In this document: positions 25,860 to 34,481 of the stretch, piece after piece
Numbering within the stretch: position 1 is the first letter of the stretch
Layout: each line of letters opens with the position of its first letter
NCBI RefSeq assembly: GCF_014174515.1
Contig: NZ_JACJUG010000002.1
Coordinates: forward strand, 186,001-250,000
Direction of reading: 5' to 3'
DNA: 64,000 nt
Origin: Mitsuaria sp. WAJ17
Lineage (GTDB): Bacteria; Pseudomonadota; Gammaproteobacteria; Burkholderiales; Burkholderiaceae_C
Notes under the pieces: model-generated
The model's database searches: none
Told to the model about the DNA's origin: nothing
What the model saw: only the letters and a program-made list of their open reading frames with translations
Position numbers and translations under genes: made by a program

Positions 25860-28541
25860 ATGAAGACAGTGCAAGTCCATCGCGACACCTTTCGTTTGAA
25901 CCCCATCGTGGCGGGTTGCGCGCTGCTGATGTTGGCAGCGGGCGCCCAGGCACAGCAGGCGCCGAACGACAACAAGCTCGATACCGTCACCGTGACGGGC
26001 ATCCGCAAGGGCATCGAGGACGCGATCTCCGTCAAGAAGAACGCCACGTCGGTGGTGGAGTCCATCTCCGCTGAAGACATCGGCAAGCTGCCCGACATCA
26101 GCATCGCCGAGTCCATCGCACGCCTGCCCGGCTTGGCCGCCCAGCGCGTCAACGGCCAGGCGCAGCAGATCAGCATCCGCGGCACGGCTCCGGACCTGTC
26201 CTCCGCCCTGCTGAATGGCCGCGAGCAGGTCAGCACCAGCGGTGACCGCTACGTCGAGTACGACCAGTACCCCTCCGAACTGATCAGCGCCGTCACCGTC
26301 TACAAGACCGGCGACGCCTCCCTGGTCGGCCAAGGCCTTGCCGGCACCGTCAACCTGCAGACCGTCAAGCCCTTGAACTTCGGCAAGCGCACGGTGGCTT
26401 TCAACGTGCGTGGCGAGAAGAACTCCAATGGTGCGATCTCCGACGGCGCGCCCTCCACGGGCAATCGCGTCAGCGCTTCCTACATCGACCAGTTCGCCGA
26501 CAAGACCCTGGGCCTGGCCGTGGGTTTCGCCCACAGCGACCACCCGGTCAGCCGCTACCAGTTCGAGACTTGGAACTGGGTCAAGAACGGTGGCAACCTG
26601 AGTGGTGCCGGCGTGGCCAACAAGGACGCGCTCTATCCCCAGGGCTTCAAGGGCCTGTACTACACCGGCCGCGAGAAGCGTGACGGCGTGATGGGCGTGC
26701 TGGAATACCGTCCGAGCACCAGCTTCAGCTCGACCCTGGACGTCTACCACTCCAAGTTCTCGTACGACGAGACCCGTCGCGGCATGGAGGTGCCTTTCGA
26801 GAACTGGTCGGGCGCCAACTTCAACTCGACCACCATCACCAACGGCCTGGCCCTGTCGGGCACCGTGCAGGCCACCCCGGTGGTGCGCAACAACATCCTG
26901 TCGCGCGAGGACAAGCTCAGCGCCATCGGCTGGAACAACAAGTGGGTGCTCGACAAGTGGACCGCGGTGCTGGACCTGAGCCACTCCACCGCCGATCACG
27001 ATGAGACCCTGATCGAGATGAACTCGGGCCTGGGCGCCGACACCATCAGCTACGACTACACCGGTCCGGTGCCGACCCTCAAGTTCGGCAAGGCCTACGA
27101 CAGCAATGCTGCGGTCAAGCTGGGCGGCCCCTTCGGCAACGGCTACGTCAACGTGCCGAGCTTCCGCGACAAGCTGGACGCCGTGCGCCTGGACTTCAGC
27201 CGTGACTTCGACGCCGGCATCATCACCAGCATCGACTTCGGCCTGAACTACTCGCGCCGCGAGAAGAGCCGCCAGCACCTGGAGACCGGCTTCAAGGCGC
27301 TGAAGTCCGACTTCGCCAGCGCCGACCTGCTGTCGCCCACCGACCTGTCGCGCGTCGGCCTGCCCGCCATCCTGGCCTGGGACATCGACAAGGTGCTGGC
27401 CAGCAACTTCGGTCCCTACACGGCCGCAGTGCTGAATCCCTGGGGCGCCACCAAGAACTGGGCGATCAAGGAGAACGTGAGCACGGTCTACGCCAAGGCC
27501 AATATCGAGACCGAGCTGCTGGGTCGCCCGGTGCGCGGCAACGTCGGCCTGCAGGTGGTCAACACCGACCAGAGCTCGACCTCCAACACCCTGCTGCAGT
27601 GGCCGCTGGCCTCCCTGGTGCCGGTGCAGGATGGCAAGAAGTACACCGACGTGCTGCCCACCCTGAACCTGTCCTGGAGCCTGCCTGACCAGCAGCAGCT
27701 GCGCTTCGGCGCGGGCCAGGCCATCGCCCGCCCCAAGCTGGATGACCTGAACGCCTCCTTCCAGGTGGGCCTGTCCGCCGGCAACACCGGCACGCCCAGC
27801 GGCAGTGGCGGCAATCCCAGGCTGGATCCCTGGAAGTCCGACTACCTGGACCTGTCCTGGGAGAAGTACTTTGGCAGCAAGGGCTATGTGGCCGTGGCCG
27901 GCTTCTACAAGCGCCTGAAGTCCTACATCTACAACGTCACCACGCCCTACGACTTCAAGGACTATCCGCTGACCGGCACCGCCCCCGACGGCACGCCGAT
28001 CAAGCCCAGCACCACCATCGGCACCATCACCCATCCGGAGAACGGGCAGGGCGGTTCGCTGCGTGGCCTGGAGTTCTCGCTGTCAGTGCCGCTGGAGATG
28101 GTCAGCCCCTCGCTGAAGGGCTTTGGCGTGCAGGGCAACCTCTCGCTGACGGACAGCTCCATCAACGTCAGGGATTCGCGCTTCGGTGACCAGAACCTGC
28201 CGCTGCCGGGCCTGTCCAAGAGTGTGCTGAACCTGACGGCCTACTACGAGAACAATGGCTACTCCCTGCGTGTGAGCCAGCGTCACCGCTCCAACTTCCT
28301 GGGCTCCATCGGCGGCCCCGGCGGCACCAGCGAGAAGACCTTCATCAAGGCGGACACCGTGGTGGACCTGCAACTGGGCTACGAGATCCAGGAAGGCTCC
28401 TACAAGGGCCTGTCCTTCCTGCTGCAGGTGAACAACCTGACGAACTCGGCCTTCCAGACCTTCTCTGGCAGCGAGGAGCGCTACCGTGGCTGGGAGAAGT
28501 ACGGTCGCCAGACCCTGCTGGGCGTGAACTACAAGCTCTGA
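25860..28541 (+). CDS. TonB-dependent outer-membrane receptor (likely maltodextrin/oligosaccharide uptake)
   Basis: An 893-residue receptor with a signal peptide ending AGAQA, a TonB-box-like segment (LDTVTVTGIR), a plug domain (KLPDISIAESIARLPGLAAQRV, GTAPDLSSALLNGRE) and a long beta-barrel ending in the aromatic-rich C-terminus GVNYKL. The KNATSVVESISAEDIGKLPD opening is typical of the TonB-Xanth-Caul group, which includes the Caulobacter maltodextrin receptor. Substrate is inferred from the neighbouring glucokinases and the maltose/glycogen locus 8 kb away. Start at the ATG at 25860 behind CAGGAGACAAGG. A perfect terminator follows. Candidate HexR sites precede it. Confidence 0.88.
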   Translation: MKTVQVHRDTFRLNPIVAGCALLMLAAGAQAQQAPNDNKLDTVTVTGIRKGIEDAISVKKNATSVVESISAEDIGKLPDISIAESIARLPGLAAQRVNGQAQQISIRGTAPDLSSALLNGREQVSTSGDRYVEYDQYPSELISAVTVYKTGDASLVGQGLAGTVNLQTVKPLNFGKRTVAFNVRGEKNSNGAISDGAPSTGNRVSASYIDQFADKTLGLAVGFAHSDHPVSRYQFETWNWVKNGGNLSGAGVANKDALYPQGFKGLYYTGREKRDGVMGVLEYRPSTSFSSTLDVYHSKFSYDETRRGMEVPFENWSGANFNSTTITNGLALSGTVQATPVVRNNILSREDKLSAIGWNNKWVLDKWTAVLDLSHSTADHDETLIEMNSGLGADTISYDYTGPVPTLKFGKAYDSNAAVKLGGPFGNGYVNVPSFRDKLDAVRLDFSRDFDAGIITSIDFGLNYSRREKSRQHLETGFKALKSDFASADLLSPTDLSRVGLPAILAWDIDKVLASNFGPYTAAVLNPWGATKNWAIKENVSTVYAKANIETELLGRPVRGNVGLQVVNTDQSSTSNTLLQWPLASLVPVQDGKKYTDVLPTLNLSWSLPDQQQLRFGAGQAIARPKLDDLNASFQVGLSAGNTGTPSGSGGNPRLDPWKSDYLDLSWEKYFGSKGYVAVAGFYKRLKSYIYNVTTPYDFKDYPLTGTAPDGTPIKPSTTIGTITHPENGQGGSLRGLEFSLSVPLEMVSPSLKGFGVQGNLSLTDSSINVRDSRFGDQNLPLPGLSKSVLNLTAYYENNGYSLRVSQRHRSNFLGSIGGPGGTSEKTFIKADTVVDLQLGYEIQEGSYKGLSFLLQVNNLTNSAFQTFSGSEERYRGWEKYGRQTLLGVNYKL

Positions 28542-28571
28542 ACTCGCTCTTCAATCACCAATGCCTTTTGC

Positions 28572-28600
28572 AGCGGCCGGGGAAACCCGGCCGCTTTTTT
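28572..28600 (+). terminator. Rho-independent terminator of the TonB receptor gene
   Basis: Perfect 10-bp stem AGCGGCCGGG/CCCGGCCGCT closed by a GAAA tetraloop and followed by a run of T residues, starting 31 bases after the stop codon. Confidence 0.93.
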
Positions 28601-28692
28601 TCGTGCCCTCGCAGCCACCCGGTGGGGCGTTGCGGGCTTGCAGTTCGGCGGCGGGTGCGTAGCATGCGCGGAAATTTGCATGAGGAGCTGCC

Positions 28693-29142
28693 ATGCCCGA
28701 GACTGGTACCGTTCATCTTCAGCGCATCCTGCGCGCCCCGCCCGAGCGGGTCTATCGCGCCTTCCTCGATGCAGCCGCCTTGTGCAAATGGCTGCCGCCG
28801 CACGGTTTCACCTGCACCGTCCATGAGCTGGACGCCCGTGTGGGTGGGCGCTTTCGCATGTCCTTCACGAACTTCGGCAGCGGCAACAGCCACAGCTTTC
28901 GCGGCGAGTACCTTGAACTGGTGCCCTCCACGCTGATCCGCCACACGGATCAGTTCGATGACCCGAACCTGCCAGGCGTGCTGACCGTCACCATCCGCCT
29001 GCGCCAGGTCTTCTGCGGCACCGAGCTGGACGTGGTACAGGAAGGCATTCCCGCCGTGATCCCCAGGGAGGCCTGCCTGATGGGCTGGCAGGAGTCCCTG
29101 CTGCTGCTGGCCCAGTTGGTGGAGCCGGAGATCCCGGGCTGA
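28693..29142 (+). CDS. SRPBCC/AHSA1-family protein
   Basis: A 149-residue protein with the AHSA1/START-like opening (HLQRILRAPPERVYRAFLDAAALCKWLPP) and the glycine-rich VGGRFRMSF strand. These small hydrophobic-cavity proteins bind lipids or other ligands, or help Hsp90-like partners; no specific role is evident. Ribosome site GAGGAG lies before the ATG at 28693. It is a single gene flanked by the TonB-receptor terminator and a lipoprotein gene. Confidence 0.8.
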   Translation: MPETGTVHLQRILRAPPERVYRAFLDAAALCKWLPPHGFTCTVHELDARVGGRFRMSFTNFGSGNSHSFRGEYLELVPSTLIRHTDQFDDPNLPGVLTVTIRLRQVFCGTELDVVQEGIPAVIPREACLMGWQESLLLLAQLVEPEIPG

Positions 29143-29245
29143 CGCCGTCTGGCTCGCCCTGCGCACAGCCGTGCGCACCGTAAAGACCCGGTGGCCGGCG
29201 GCTTGACGACGGCCTACAAAGGCGACTTCCCTTTCGGAGAATGAC

Positions 29246-30370
29246 ATGCCGCTCCTGCCTGCCCGTTTGATGTCCGGACTTCATGCCCGCCTGCTCCTGG
29301 CCCTGGCGGCCAACATCTTGCTGCAGGCCTGCCAACCCGCGGGCCAGTCGCCGGCCACCAGTGCGGGGGCTGACAAGCCCGCCGCTGCCGCCTCCGGTGC
29401 CGTGCAGCCCAGCTTGGCCAGCTATCACGACAACAGCGGCAGCGAGGACGCCTTGACCGGCGGCGTGCGCCTGATTCCCATCACCACGCCCAAGGGCACG
29501 TTCAAGGTTTGGACCAAGCGCGTGGGCCACAACCCGCGCATCAAGGTGCTGCTGCTGCACGGCGGCCCTGGCGCCACGCACGAGTACTTCGAGGCCTTCG
29601 ACAGCTACTTTCCCGGCGAGGGCATCGAGTACTACTACTACGACCAGTTGGGCTCCGCCTACAGCGACCAGCCCAAGGACGGCAGCCTGTGGGAGCTGGA
29701 CCGCTTCGTGGACGAGGTCGAGCAGGTCCGCCAGGCCCTGAAGCTGGACAAGGACAACTTCTACCTCCTGGGCCACTCCTGGGGCGGCATGCTGGCCATC
29801 GAGTACGCGCTGAAGCACCAGCAGCACCTCAAGGGCCTGGTGATCTCCAACATGATGGCCAGCATCCCCGAGTACGTGCGCTACGCCGAGACCACGCTGA
29901 TGCCCGCCATGGACCAGCAGGCCCTCAAGGAGATCCTCAAGCTCGAGGCGAAGAAGGACTATGACAACCCGCGCTACATGCAGCTGCTGATCCCGCACTA
30001 CTACGTGCACCACATCCTGCGCATGCCACCGGACCAGTGGCCGGACCCGGCGAAGCGCGGCTTTGACAAGATCAACCGCGAGGTCTACGTGCCCATGCAG
30101 GGCCCCAGCGAGATGAGCTCCAGCGGCAAGCTGGCGCAGTGGGACCGGATGGCCGACCTCGGCAAGATCACCGTGCCCACACTGACCATAGGCGGCCAGC
30201 ACGACACCATGGACCCCAAGCACATGGAGAAGATGGCCGCCTTGATGCCCAAGGGCCGCTATCTGCACTGCGCCCAGGGCTCGCACATGTCCATGTATGA
30301 CGATCAGAAGACCTGGTTCCAGGGGCTGATCCGCTTCGTCAGGGACGTGGACCAGGGCCCCGGAAAATGA
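29246..30370 (+). CDS. Proline iminopeptidase-like alpha/beta hydrolase lipoprotein
   Basis: A 374-residue protein. A signal peptide ending in lipobox LLQAC (Cys at residue 29) is followed by a low-complexity Ala/Ser linker and an alpha/beta-hydrolase of the prolyl aminopeptidase type: VLLLHGGPGATHEYF, YYDQLGSAYSDQP, and nucleophile GHSWGGM with Ser at about residue 178. The family cleaves N-terminal proline from peptides or small amides. Anchoring to the envelope suggests peptide scavenging in the periplasm. Start at the ATG at 29246 behind CGGAG. Its last codons overlap the next start (ATGA), coupling it to the FMN reductase gene. Confidence 0.83.
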   Translation: MPLLPARLMSGLHARLLLALAANILLQACQPAGQSPATSAGADKPAAAASGAVQPSLASYHDNSGSEDALTGGVRLIPITTPKGTFKVWTKRVGHNPRIKVLLLHGGPGATHEYFEAFDSYFPGEGIEYYYYDQLGSAYSDQPKDGSLWELDRFVDEVEQVRQALKLDKDNFYLLGHSWGGMLAIEYALKHQQHLKGLVISNMMASIPEYVRYAETTLMPAMDQQALKEILKLEAKKDYDNPRYMQLLIPHYYVHHILRMPPDQWPDPAKRGFDKINREVYVPMQGPSEMSSSGKLAQWDRMADLGKITVPTLTIGGQHDTMDPKHMEKMAALMPKGRYLHCAQGSHMSMYDDQKTWFQGLIRFVRDVDQGPGK

Positions 30371-30921
30371 AGGCGATGAAGGTACTGGCCGTCGCCGGCA
30401 GTCTGCGTCGGGCCTCGATCAACGCGGCGTTCTGCCGTGCTCTGGTGCAGTTGGGGCCGGGGCGGGTGATTGCCAGCGAGCACCCGGGGCGCCTGCCCTT
30501 GTTCAATCCGGATCTCGAAGCCGAGCCACCCGCCGCCGTGGGGGACTGGCGCGCGGCGGTGCAGGCCGCGGACGTGCTGCTGCTCGCCAGCCCCGAGTAC
30601 GCCCATGGCATCTCCGGCGTGATGAAGAACGCCCTGGACTGGCTGGTGAGCTTTGAGGGCTTCGTGGACAAGCCGGTGGCCCTGGTCAACACCTCGCCCC
30701 GTGCCCATCATGCTTACGAGAGCCTGCAGGAGGTGCTGCGAACAATGAATGCGCGGCTGCTGCGCCAGTCCAGCATCAGCCTGCCCCTGCTGGGCGGCTG
30801 CGTGACGGAGACCGCCATGGTGGCCGATGCCTCCGTGCGCGCCGCGATGCAGGGCCTGCTGCGCACGCTGGACGCGGAGCTCACCGGCATGGCGGATGTC
30901 GGCCCCAGCGTACAGTGGTGA
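30367..30921 (+). CDS. NADPH-dependent FMN reductase family protein
   Basis: A 184-residue flavodoxin-fold reductase. GSLRRASIN forms the FMN phosphate site and SPEYAHGISGVMKNALDWL the isoalloxazine loop, both typical of the NADPH_dep_FMN_red (YieF/ChrR-like) group that reduces quinones, chromate or azo compounds. It is coupled by a four-base overlap to the upstream lipoprotein gene; an alternative start is the ATG at 30376. A related enzyme is encoded at 61050. Confidence 0.85.
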   Translation: MKAMKVLAVAGSLRRASINAAFCRALVQLGPGRVIASEHPGRLPLFNPDLEAEPPAAVGDWRAAVQAADVLLLASPEYAHGISGVMKNALDWLVSFEGFVDKPVALVNTSPRAHHAYESLQEVLRTMNARLLRQSSISLPLLGGCVTETAMVADASVRAAMQGLLRTLDAELTGMADVGPSVQW

Positions 30922-30945
30922 GCTCCTTCAACAGGAGCTGCTGCG

Positions 30946-31581
30946 ATGCCATCCCTGCAAAGACGACGCTGGCTGGGCGGCCTGTCCGTTTCCGCCCTGA
31001 TGACGATAGTGCTGCAGCCAGCCGCCCTGGCCCAGACCGGCACCGGCTGGCTGCTGCTGGGCCTGGGCACTGCGGCGGAGCGGCCCTACCGGTCCTGTGC
31101 CCTGACCCTGCGCGGCATGCCGGCGAAGGGGGGCGGGAAGGTGGCCCAGGTCCTGCACTATCCCTCAGAGCCCGGCTGGGGAGGCAAGACCTGGCCCTGG
31201 CGAACGCCCCAGGGCCAGGGCGAGCTGATGCTTCTGGCCCTGCCGGCGGGGGACTACGAGCTGGAGGATTTCGAGCTGGTCCAGCAATCTGGCGACACGG
31301 CCCGCGTGGACCGCTCGCTGCGCCCGTTGCAGGTCCGGCTGCGGATCCAGGCGGGCGCCATCATCTATGCGGGCCACTACGAGGCCCTGGATCGCGGCGC
31401 CGCCTCGTCGAAGCAAGGGCCGCAGGGCGTGCTGGTGTTGAGCGACCGCAGTCAGACCGTGCAGGCCCAGTTGGCGGCCGAGGACATCCCGGCCCTGCGC
31501 GCTGGCACCCTGCGACGGCAGCTGCCGGACCCGGCGCTGCTCAGGCACCCGCAACTGATGCACGCGCCCGGTGAGCGCTGA
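30946..31581 (+). CDS. Secreted protein of unknown function
   Basis: A 211-residue protein with a twin-Arg-like basic N-terminus (LQRRRWLGGLS) and a hydrophobic segment ending PAALAQ, consistent with export. The body has a beta-rich pattern with AGDYELEDFELV and AGAIIYAGHYEA, which suggests a beta-sandwich. I do not recognise a family. CAGGAG is eight to nine bases before the ATG at 30946. Confidence 0.65.
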   Translation: MPSLQRRRWLGGLSVSALMTIVLQPAALAQTGTGWLLLGLGTAAERPYRSCALTLRGMPAKGGGKVAQVLHYPSEPGWGGKTWPWRTPQGQGELMLLALPAGDYELEDFELVQQSGDTARVDRSLRPLQVRLRIQAGAIIYAGHYEALDRGAASSKQGPQGVLVLSDRSQTVQAQLAAEDIPALRAGTLRRQLPDPALLRHPQLMHAPGER

Positions 31582-31609
31582 ACAACGTTGTCAGGACAGG
31601 AGAGAAGGC

Positions 31610-32002
31610 ATGGCCTTGCGCATCGTCAGGCTGGGCAGCCCGCGGGCGCCCGATGAAGGGCTTCGCATCGGTACGGTGCGCCGGCCACCGCGGGGCGTGC
31701 CCAAGAGCGAGTTCGCCTCGGGCAACTGGTACGACGTCTGGTACCCCAATCTGGCGCCCTCGGTCGAGACCATGAAGCTGGGCCAGGCCGCCGAGACGCC
31801 CGCGCAATGGGCCCAGTTCATCCGCAAATACACGGCAGAGATGGGCGAGCCCGAGGCCCAGCGCAGCCTGCAGCTGCTGGCCGCGCTGTCGCACAGCAGC
31901 GCCTTTTCCATGGGCTGCTACTGCGAGGATGAGGCCCGCTGCCATCGCTCGGTGCTGCGCGAGCTGATGCGCCAGCACGGCGCGGCCCTGGTCAGGGACT
32001 GA
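31610..32002 (+). CDS. DUF488 family protein
   Basis: A 130-residue protein with the DUF488 features WYDVWYPNLAPS near the middle and a C-terminal CYCEDEARCHRSVLRELM, where the Cys and His residues are conserved in the family. Function is unknown; the family has no established activity that I can name. Start at the ATG at 31610 behind ACAGGAGAGAAGG; the frame is open earlier but overlaps the previous gene. It is convergent with the YciI/GST/YciI operon. Confidence 0.8.
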   Translation: MALRIVRLGSPRAPDEGLRIGTVRRPPRGVPKSEFASGNWYDVWYPNLAPSVETMKLGQAAETPAQWAQFIRKYTAEMGEPEAQRSLQLLAALSHSSAFSMGCYCEDEARCHRSVLRELMRQHGAALVRD

Positions 32003-32021
32003 ATCCCGCGCGGGCCAGCGT

Positions 32022-32306
32022 TCAGAGGTAGTTCTCGAAGCCTGCGAGCATCCGGCTGGGTGTGAACTCCAGCAACTCGTAGCGGGTGAGGCCGGCCTTG
32101 AAGAAGGGGTCCTGTTCGAGGATCTCCGTGACCAGCGAGCGCGGATGCTCGCGGATCAGGATCACGCCTCCGGTGCGCGGCTCACGGCGGCCGGAGGCCA
32201 CGAAGACGCCGGCGGCATAGTGCTGCTCCAGGTAGTCCTGGTGGGCTGGGAGCAGGGCGTCCACCTCGTCGAGTGGGCGGATGTAGCTCAGCAGGGCGAT
32301 GTACAT
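32022..32306 (-). CDS. YciI-like protein
   Basis: A 94-residue single-domain YciI/YCII-related protein with the pattern LLSYIRPLDEVDALLPAHQDYLE at the start, GGVILIREHP in the middle and the DPFFKAGLTRYELLEF tail. The ferredoxin-like fold has a conserved His-Asp pair; the activity is unknown in most members. Start at the ATG at 32306 (MYIALLSY). Last gene of a three-gene minus-strand operon with a GST and a secreted YCII-like protein. Confidence 0.82.
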   Translation of the reverse strand: MYIALLSYIRPLDEVDALLPAHQDYLEQHYAAGVFVASGRREPRTGGVILIREHPRSLVTEILEQDPFFKAGLTRYELLEFTPSRMLAGFENYL

Positions 32307-32314
32307 GGGCAGTC

Positions 32315-33019
32315 TCAGGGCTGGAGGCGGGAAGGGGTGGACGGAACGCGCAGGTCCTGCAGCCACTCGCCGCCGGCCTGGGCCTCGGCTTCATGCGGCG
32401 GATCGCGCCAGGGTTCCAGCAAGGCGGCCTGGTACCAGGCCTGCAGCGGCGGCAGCGCCAGCAGGTGCTGGGCATAGGCCTGGGCGGCGGGGGACAGGGC
32501 TGGCGTGTAGCTCTGCACCCGCAGGGCCACCGGCGCGAAGAAGGCATCGACCGCGGTGAAGGCCGAGCCCGCGAGGAAGGGGCCGCCGAAGCGCCGAAGG
32601 CCTTCGCACCACAGGGCGTCCATGCGGGCCCATTCGGCGAGCAGGGCGGGCGTCCAGTCCCGCACCTTCACGCGCAGGCCGCAGTTCATGGTGCAGACAC
32701 CGCGGATGTGGCCGAAACCCGCATGCATCTCGGCGCAGGCGCTGCGGGCCCAGGCGCGGGCCGCGCGCTCGGCTGGCCAGGCCTGCGGCGCCAGCTCGGC
32801 GATGTATTCCACGATTGCCAGGGAGTCCCAGACGATCAGCTCGCCATCCTCCAGGCAGGGCACCCGACCGTTGGGCGTCTGGCCCGCGTAGGCCGGGCCG
32901 TCCACCGCGCTGGCAAAGGGCAGGAGGCGCTCTTCGAAGGGCAGGCCCAGCATCTGCATCAGCAGCCAAGGGCGCAGGGACCAGGAGGAGTAGTTCTTGT
33001 TGGCGATGGTGAGTCGCAC
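32315..33019 (-). CDS. Glutathione S-transferase family protein
   Basis: A 234-residue GST with an N-terminal thioredoxin-like domain (NKNYSSWSLRPWLLMQMLGL, candidate catalytic Ser around residues 11-12; TPNGRVPCLEDGELIVWDSLAIVEYIAE for glutathione binding) and an all-helical C-terminal domain. The SSWSLR type is common in proteobacterial GSTs of unknown substrate. It follows the secreted YCII-like gene by three bases and precedes the YciI gene by eight, so the three are one transcript. Confidence 0.85.
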   Translation of the reverse strand: MRLTIANKNYSSWSLRPWLLMQMLGLPFEERLLPFASAVDGPAYAGQTPNGRVPCLEDGELIVWDSLAIVEYIAELAPQAWPAERAARAWARSACAEMHAGFGHIRGVCTMNCGLRVKVRDWTPALLAEWARMDALWCEGLRRFGGPFLAGSAFTAVDAFFAPVALRVQSYTPALSPAAQAYAQHLLALPPLQAWYQAALLEPWRDPPHEAEAQAGGEWLQDLRVPSTPSRLQP

Positions 33020-33022
33020 CTC

Positions 33023-33463
33023 TCAGCCTCCCATGCCGATGAGCCAGGGGCGCACGCTGACTCGCAGCAGGCCCGACAGGACGGCGGGATCAGCCTCGGC
33101 GAAACGACGGATCTCGTCTTCGCCCACGCCCGCCCTGGGGATCATCATGCCGCCGCCCTGGGCGTCCAGGTGCGGGCCGCCCAACTGCAGCTTGCCGGCA
33201 TCCACCCATTGGCGATAGTGCGCGATGTGGGTGCGGATGCCGGGCTGCTCGAACGGGCTGCGGCCCGCCAGCCAGGCGGGGCCCGGCGTGTGGAAGACCA
33301 CGAAGCGGACGTCCTGGGCTGCGCGTGCAGCCTCCGGCGCGGAGGCGGCTGTCACCGGGGCCGTGCCCGCCGTCTGCGCGCCAGCCTGCAGGGCAAGGCC
33401 GGCCAGGAGCAGCAGCCAGACGGCGCGCACTCCCTGTGGGTGCGGAAGAGACGGTGTCGGCAT
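33023..33463 (-). CDS. Secreted YCII-related protein
   Basis: A 146-residue protein with a signal peptide (VWLLLLAGLALQAGAQ) followed by a YCII-like domain: FVVFHTPGPAWLAG, HIAHYRQWVDAGKLQLGGPHLDAQGGG in two adjoining parts, and ADPAVLSGLLRVSVRPWL. Most YciI proteins are cytoplasmic, so an exported version paired with a cytoplasmic one in the same operon is unusual. Start at the ATG at 33463 behind AGGAG. Confidence 0.75.
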   Translation of the reverse strand: MPTPSLPHPQGVRAVWLLLLAGLALQAGAQTAGTAPVTAASAPEAARAAQDVRFVVFHTPGPAWLAGRSPFEQPGIRTHIAHYRQWVDAGKLQLGGPHLDAQGGGMMIPRAGVGEDEIRRFAEADPAVLSGLLRVSVRPWLIGMGG

Positions 33464-33546
33464 GCTCGCGCTCCTGGGGATGGCAGTCCGCCCATTGTGC
33501 CGTCGCCCCGGGGGCGGAACCAGTGAAGCAGGTAGCGGCGGGGCGA

Positions 33547-33945
33547 TCAATCGGACACCCGGCCCCGTAGGGCCTTGATCCCGGAGCGCTGGCTTTTGGC
33601 CTCCAGCCGGCGCCGCTGCGAGGCGCGCGTGGGCTGGGTGGCGCGGCGCACGGCGGGCACGTGGCTGGCGGCGTCCACGAGGGCCTGCAGCCGTGCCAGT
33701 GCCTCGACCTTGTTGCGCTCCTGGCTGCGCTCGGTCTGGGCCTTGATGACGATGACACCGTCCTGGTTCAGGCGCCGGTCCGCCATGGCCAGGAGTCGAG
33801 TCTTCAGCCAGTCTGGCAGGGCCGAAGCTGCCACGTCGAAGCGCAGCTGCACGGCGCTGGAGACCTTGTTGACGTTCTGCCCGCCGGGCCCCTGGGCGCG
33901 AAGGGCCACGAACTCGACGTCATCGGGACTGAGGCGCGCAGGCAT
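33547..33945 (-). CDS. arfB: Peptidyl-tRNA hydrolase ArfB (ribosome rescue factor)
   Basis: A 132-residue release-factor-like protein. The GGQ motif sits at residues 21-23 in RAQGPGGQNVNKV, which is the peptidyl-tRNA-hydrolysing loop. The C-terminal tail is highly basic (RASQRRRLEAKSQRSG), as required to enter the empty mRNA channel of stalled ribosomes. It lacks the codon-recognition domains of RF1/RF2. Length and layout fit ArfB (YaeJ). Single gene. Confidence 0.92.
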   Translation of the reverse strand: MPARLSPDDVEFVALRAQGPGGQNVNKVSSAVQLRFDVAASALPDWLKTRLLAMADRRLNQDGVIVIKAQTERSQERNKVEALARLQALVDAASHVPAVRRATQPTRASQRRRLEAKSQRSGIKALRGRVSD

Positions 33946-34106
33946 GGTGAGGCAGGAGGAAGCTGAGAGGGGCGGCGGCCCCGGGCCGCGGCCCTCATTG
34001 TGCCGCCGGCTCGGCCGCTGTCGCCAGCCGGGCTGCGCAGCAGGATCAAGACGCCCAGCCGCGCGGCACGGTTTGAGGGCCGGGCGTCATGGGCGGGAAT
34101 CGTGCA

Positions 34107-34454
34107 TCAGAGGGCGCGGCCATCGAAGTGATGGACGGGCAGGGCGTCCAGGTCCATGCCCTCGACGCAGCGCACATTGACTGCCGCCACCAGGCGGCCT
34201 TTGGGATCCTTGCCCTCGCCGTAGGCGTGGATGCCGCAGCGCGGGCAGAAACGGTGCTGGATGACATGCTTGTTGAAGGTGTAGCTGGCGGCGGCGGCCT
34301 CAGGTGTCAGCAGCTGCATCTGCTCGCGGGGCATGAACCACAGCAGGGAGCCGCGGCGCTGGCAGATGCTGCAGTTGCAGGCCAGGGCTTCCTTGAACTC
34401 GCCTTCGAACTCGAAGGCCACCTGGCCGCAGTGGCAGCTGGCTTTGTACTTCAT
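34107..34454 (-). CDS. GFA-family (glutathione-dependent formaldehyde-activating enzyme-like) protein
   Basis: A 115-residue zinc protein with the GFA pattern SCHCGQVAFEFEG, ACNCSICQRRGSLLWF and HRFCPRCGIHAYG. The Cys residues form the two zinc sites. Family members are often called glutathione-dependent formaldehyde-activating or CENP-V-like; the real substrate of most is unknown. Ribosome-site-like AAGGAGA precedes the ATG at 34454. Downstream of an NTF2-like lipoprotein on the same strand. Confidence 0.85.
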   Translation of the reverse strand: MKYKASCHCGQVAFEFEGEFKEALACNCSICQRRGSLLWFMPREQMQLLTPEAAAASYTFNKHVIQHRFCPRCGIHAYGEGKDPKGRLVAAVNVRCVEGMDLDALPVHHFDGRAL

Positions 34455-34481
34455 GGGGTCTCCTTGGCGGGATGGACGGGA

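Noticed and set aside
25845..28034. Minus-strand frame of 729 codons opposite the TonB receptor
   Set aside because: Val/His/Gly-rich shadow of the receptor gene.
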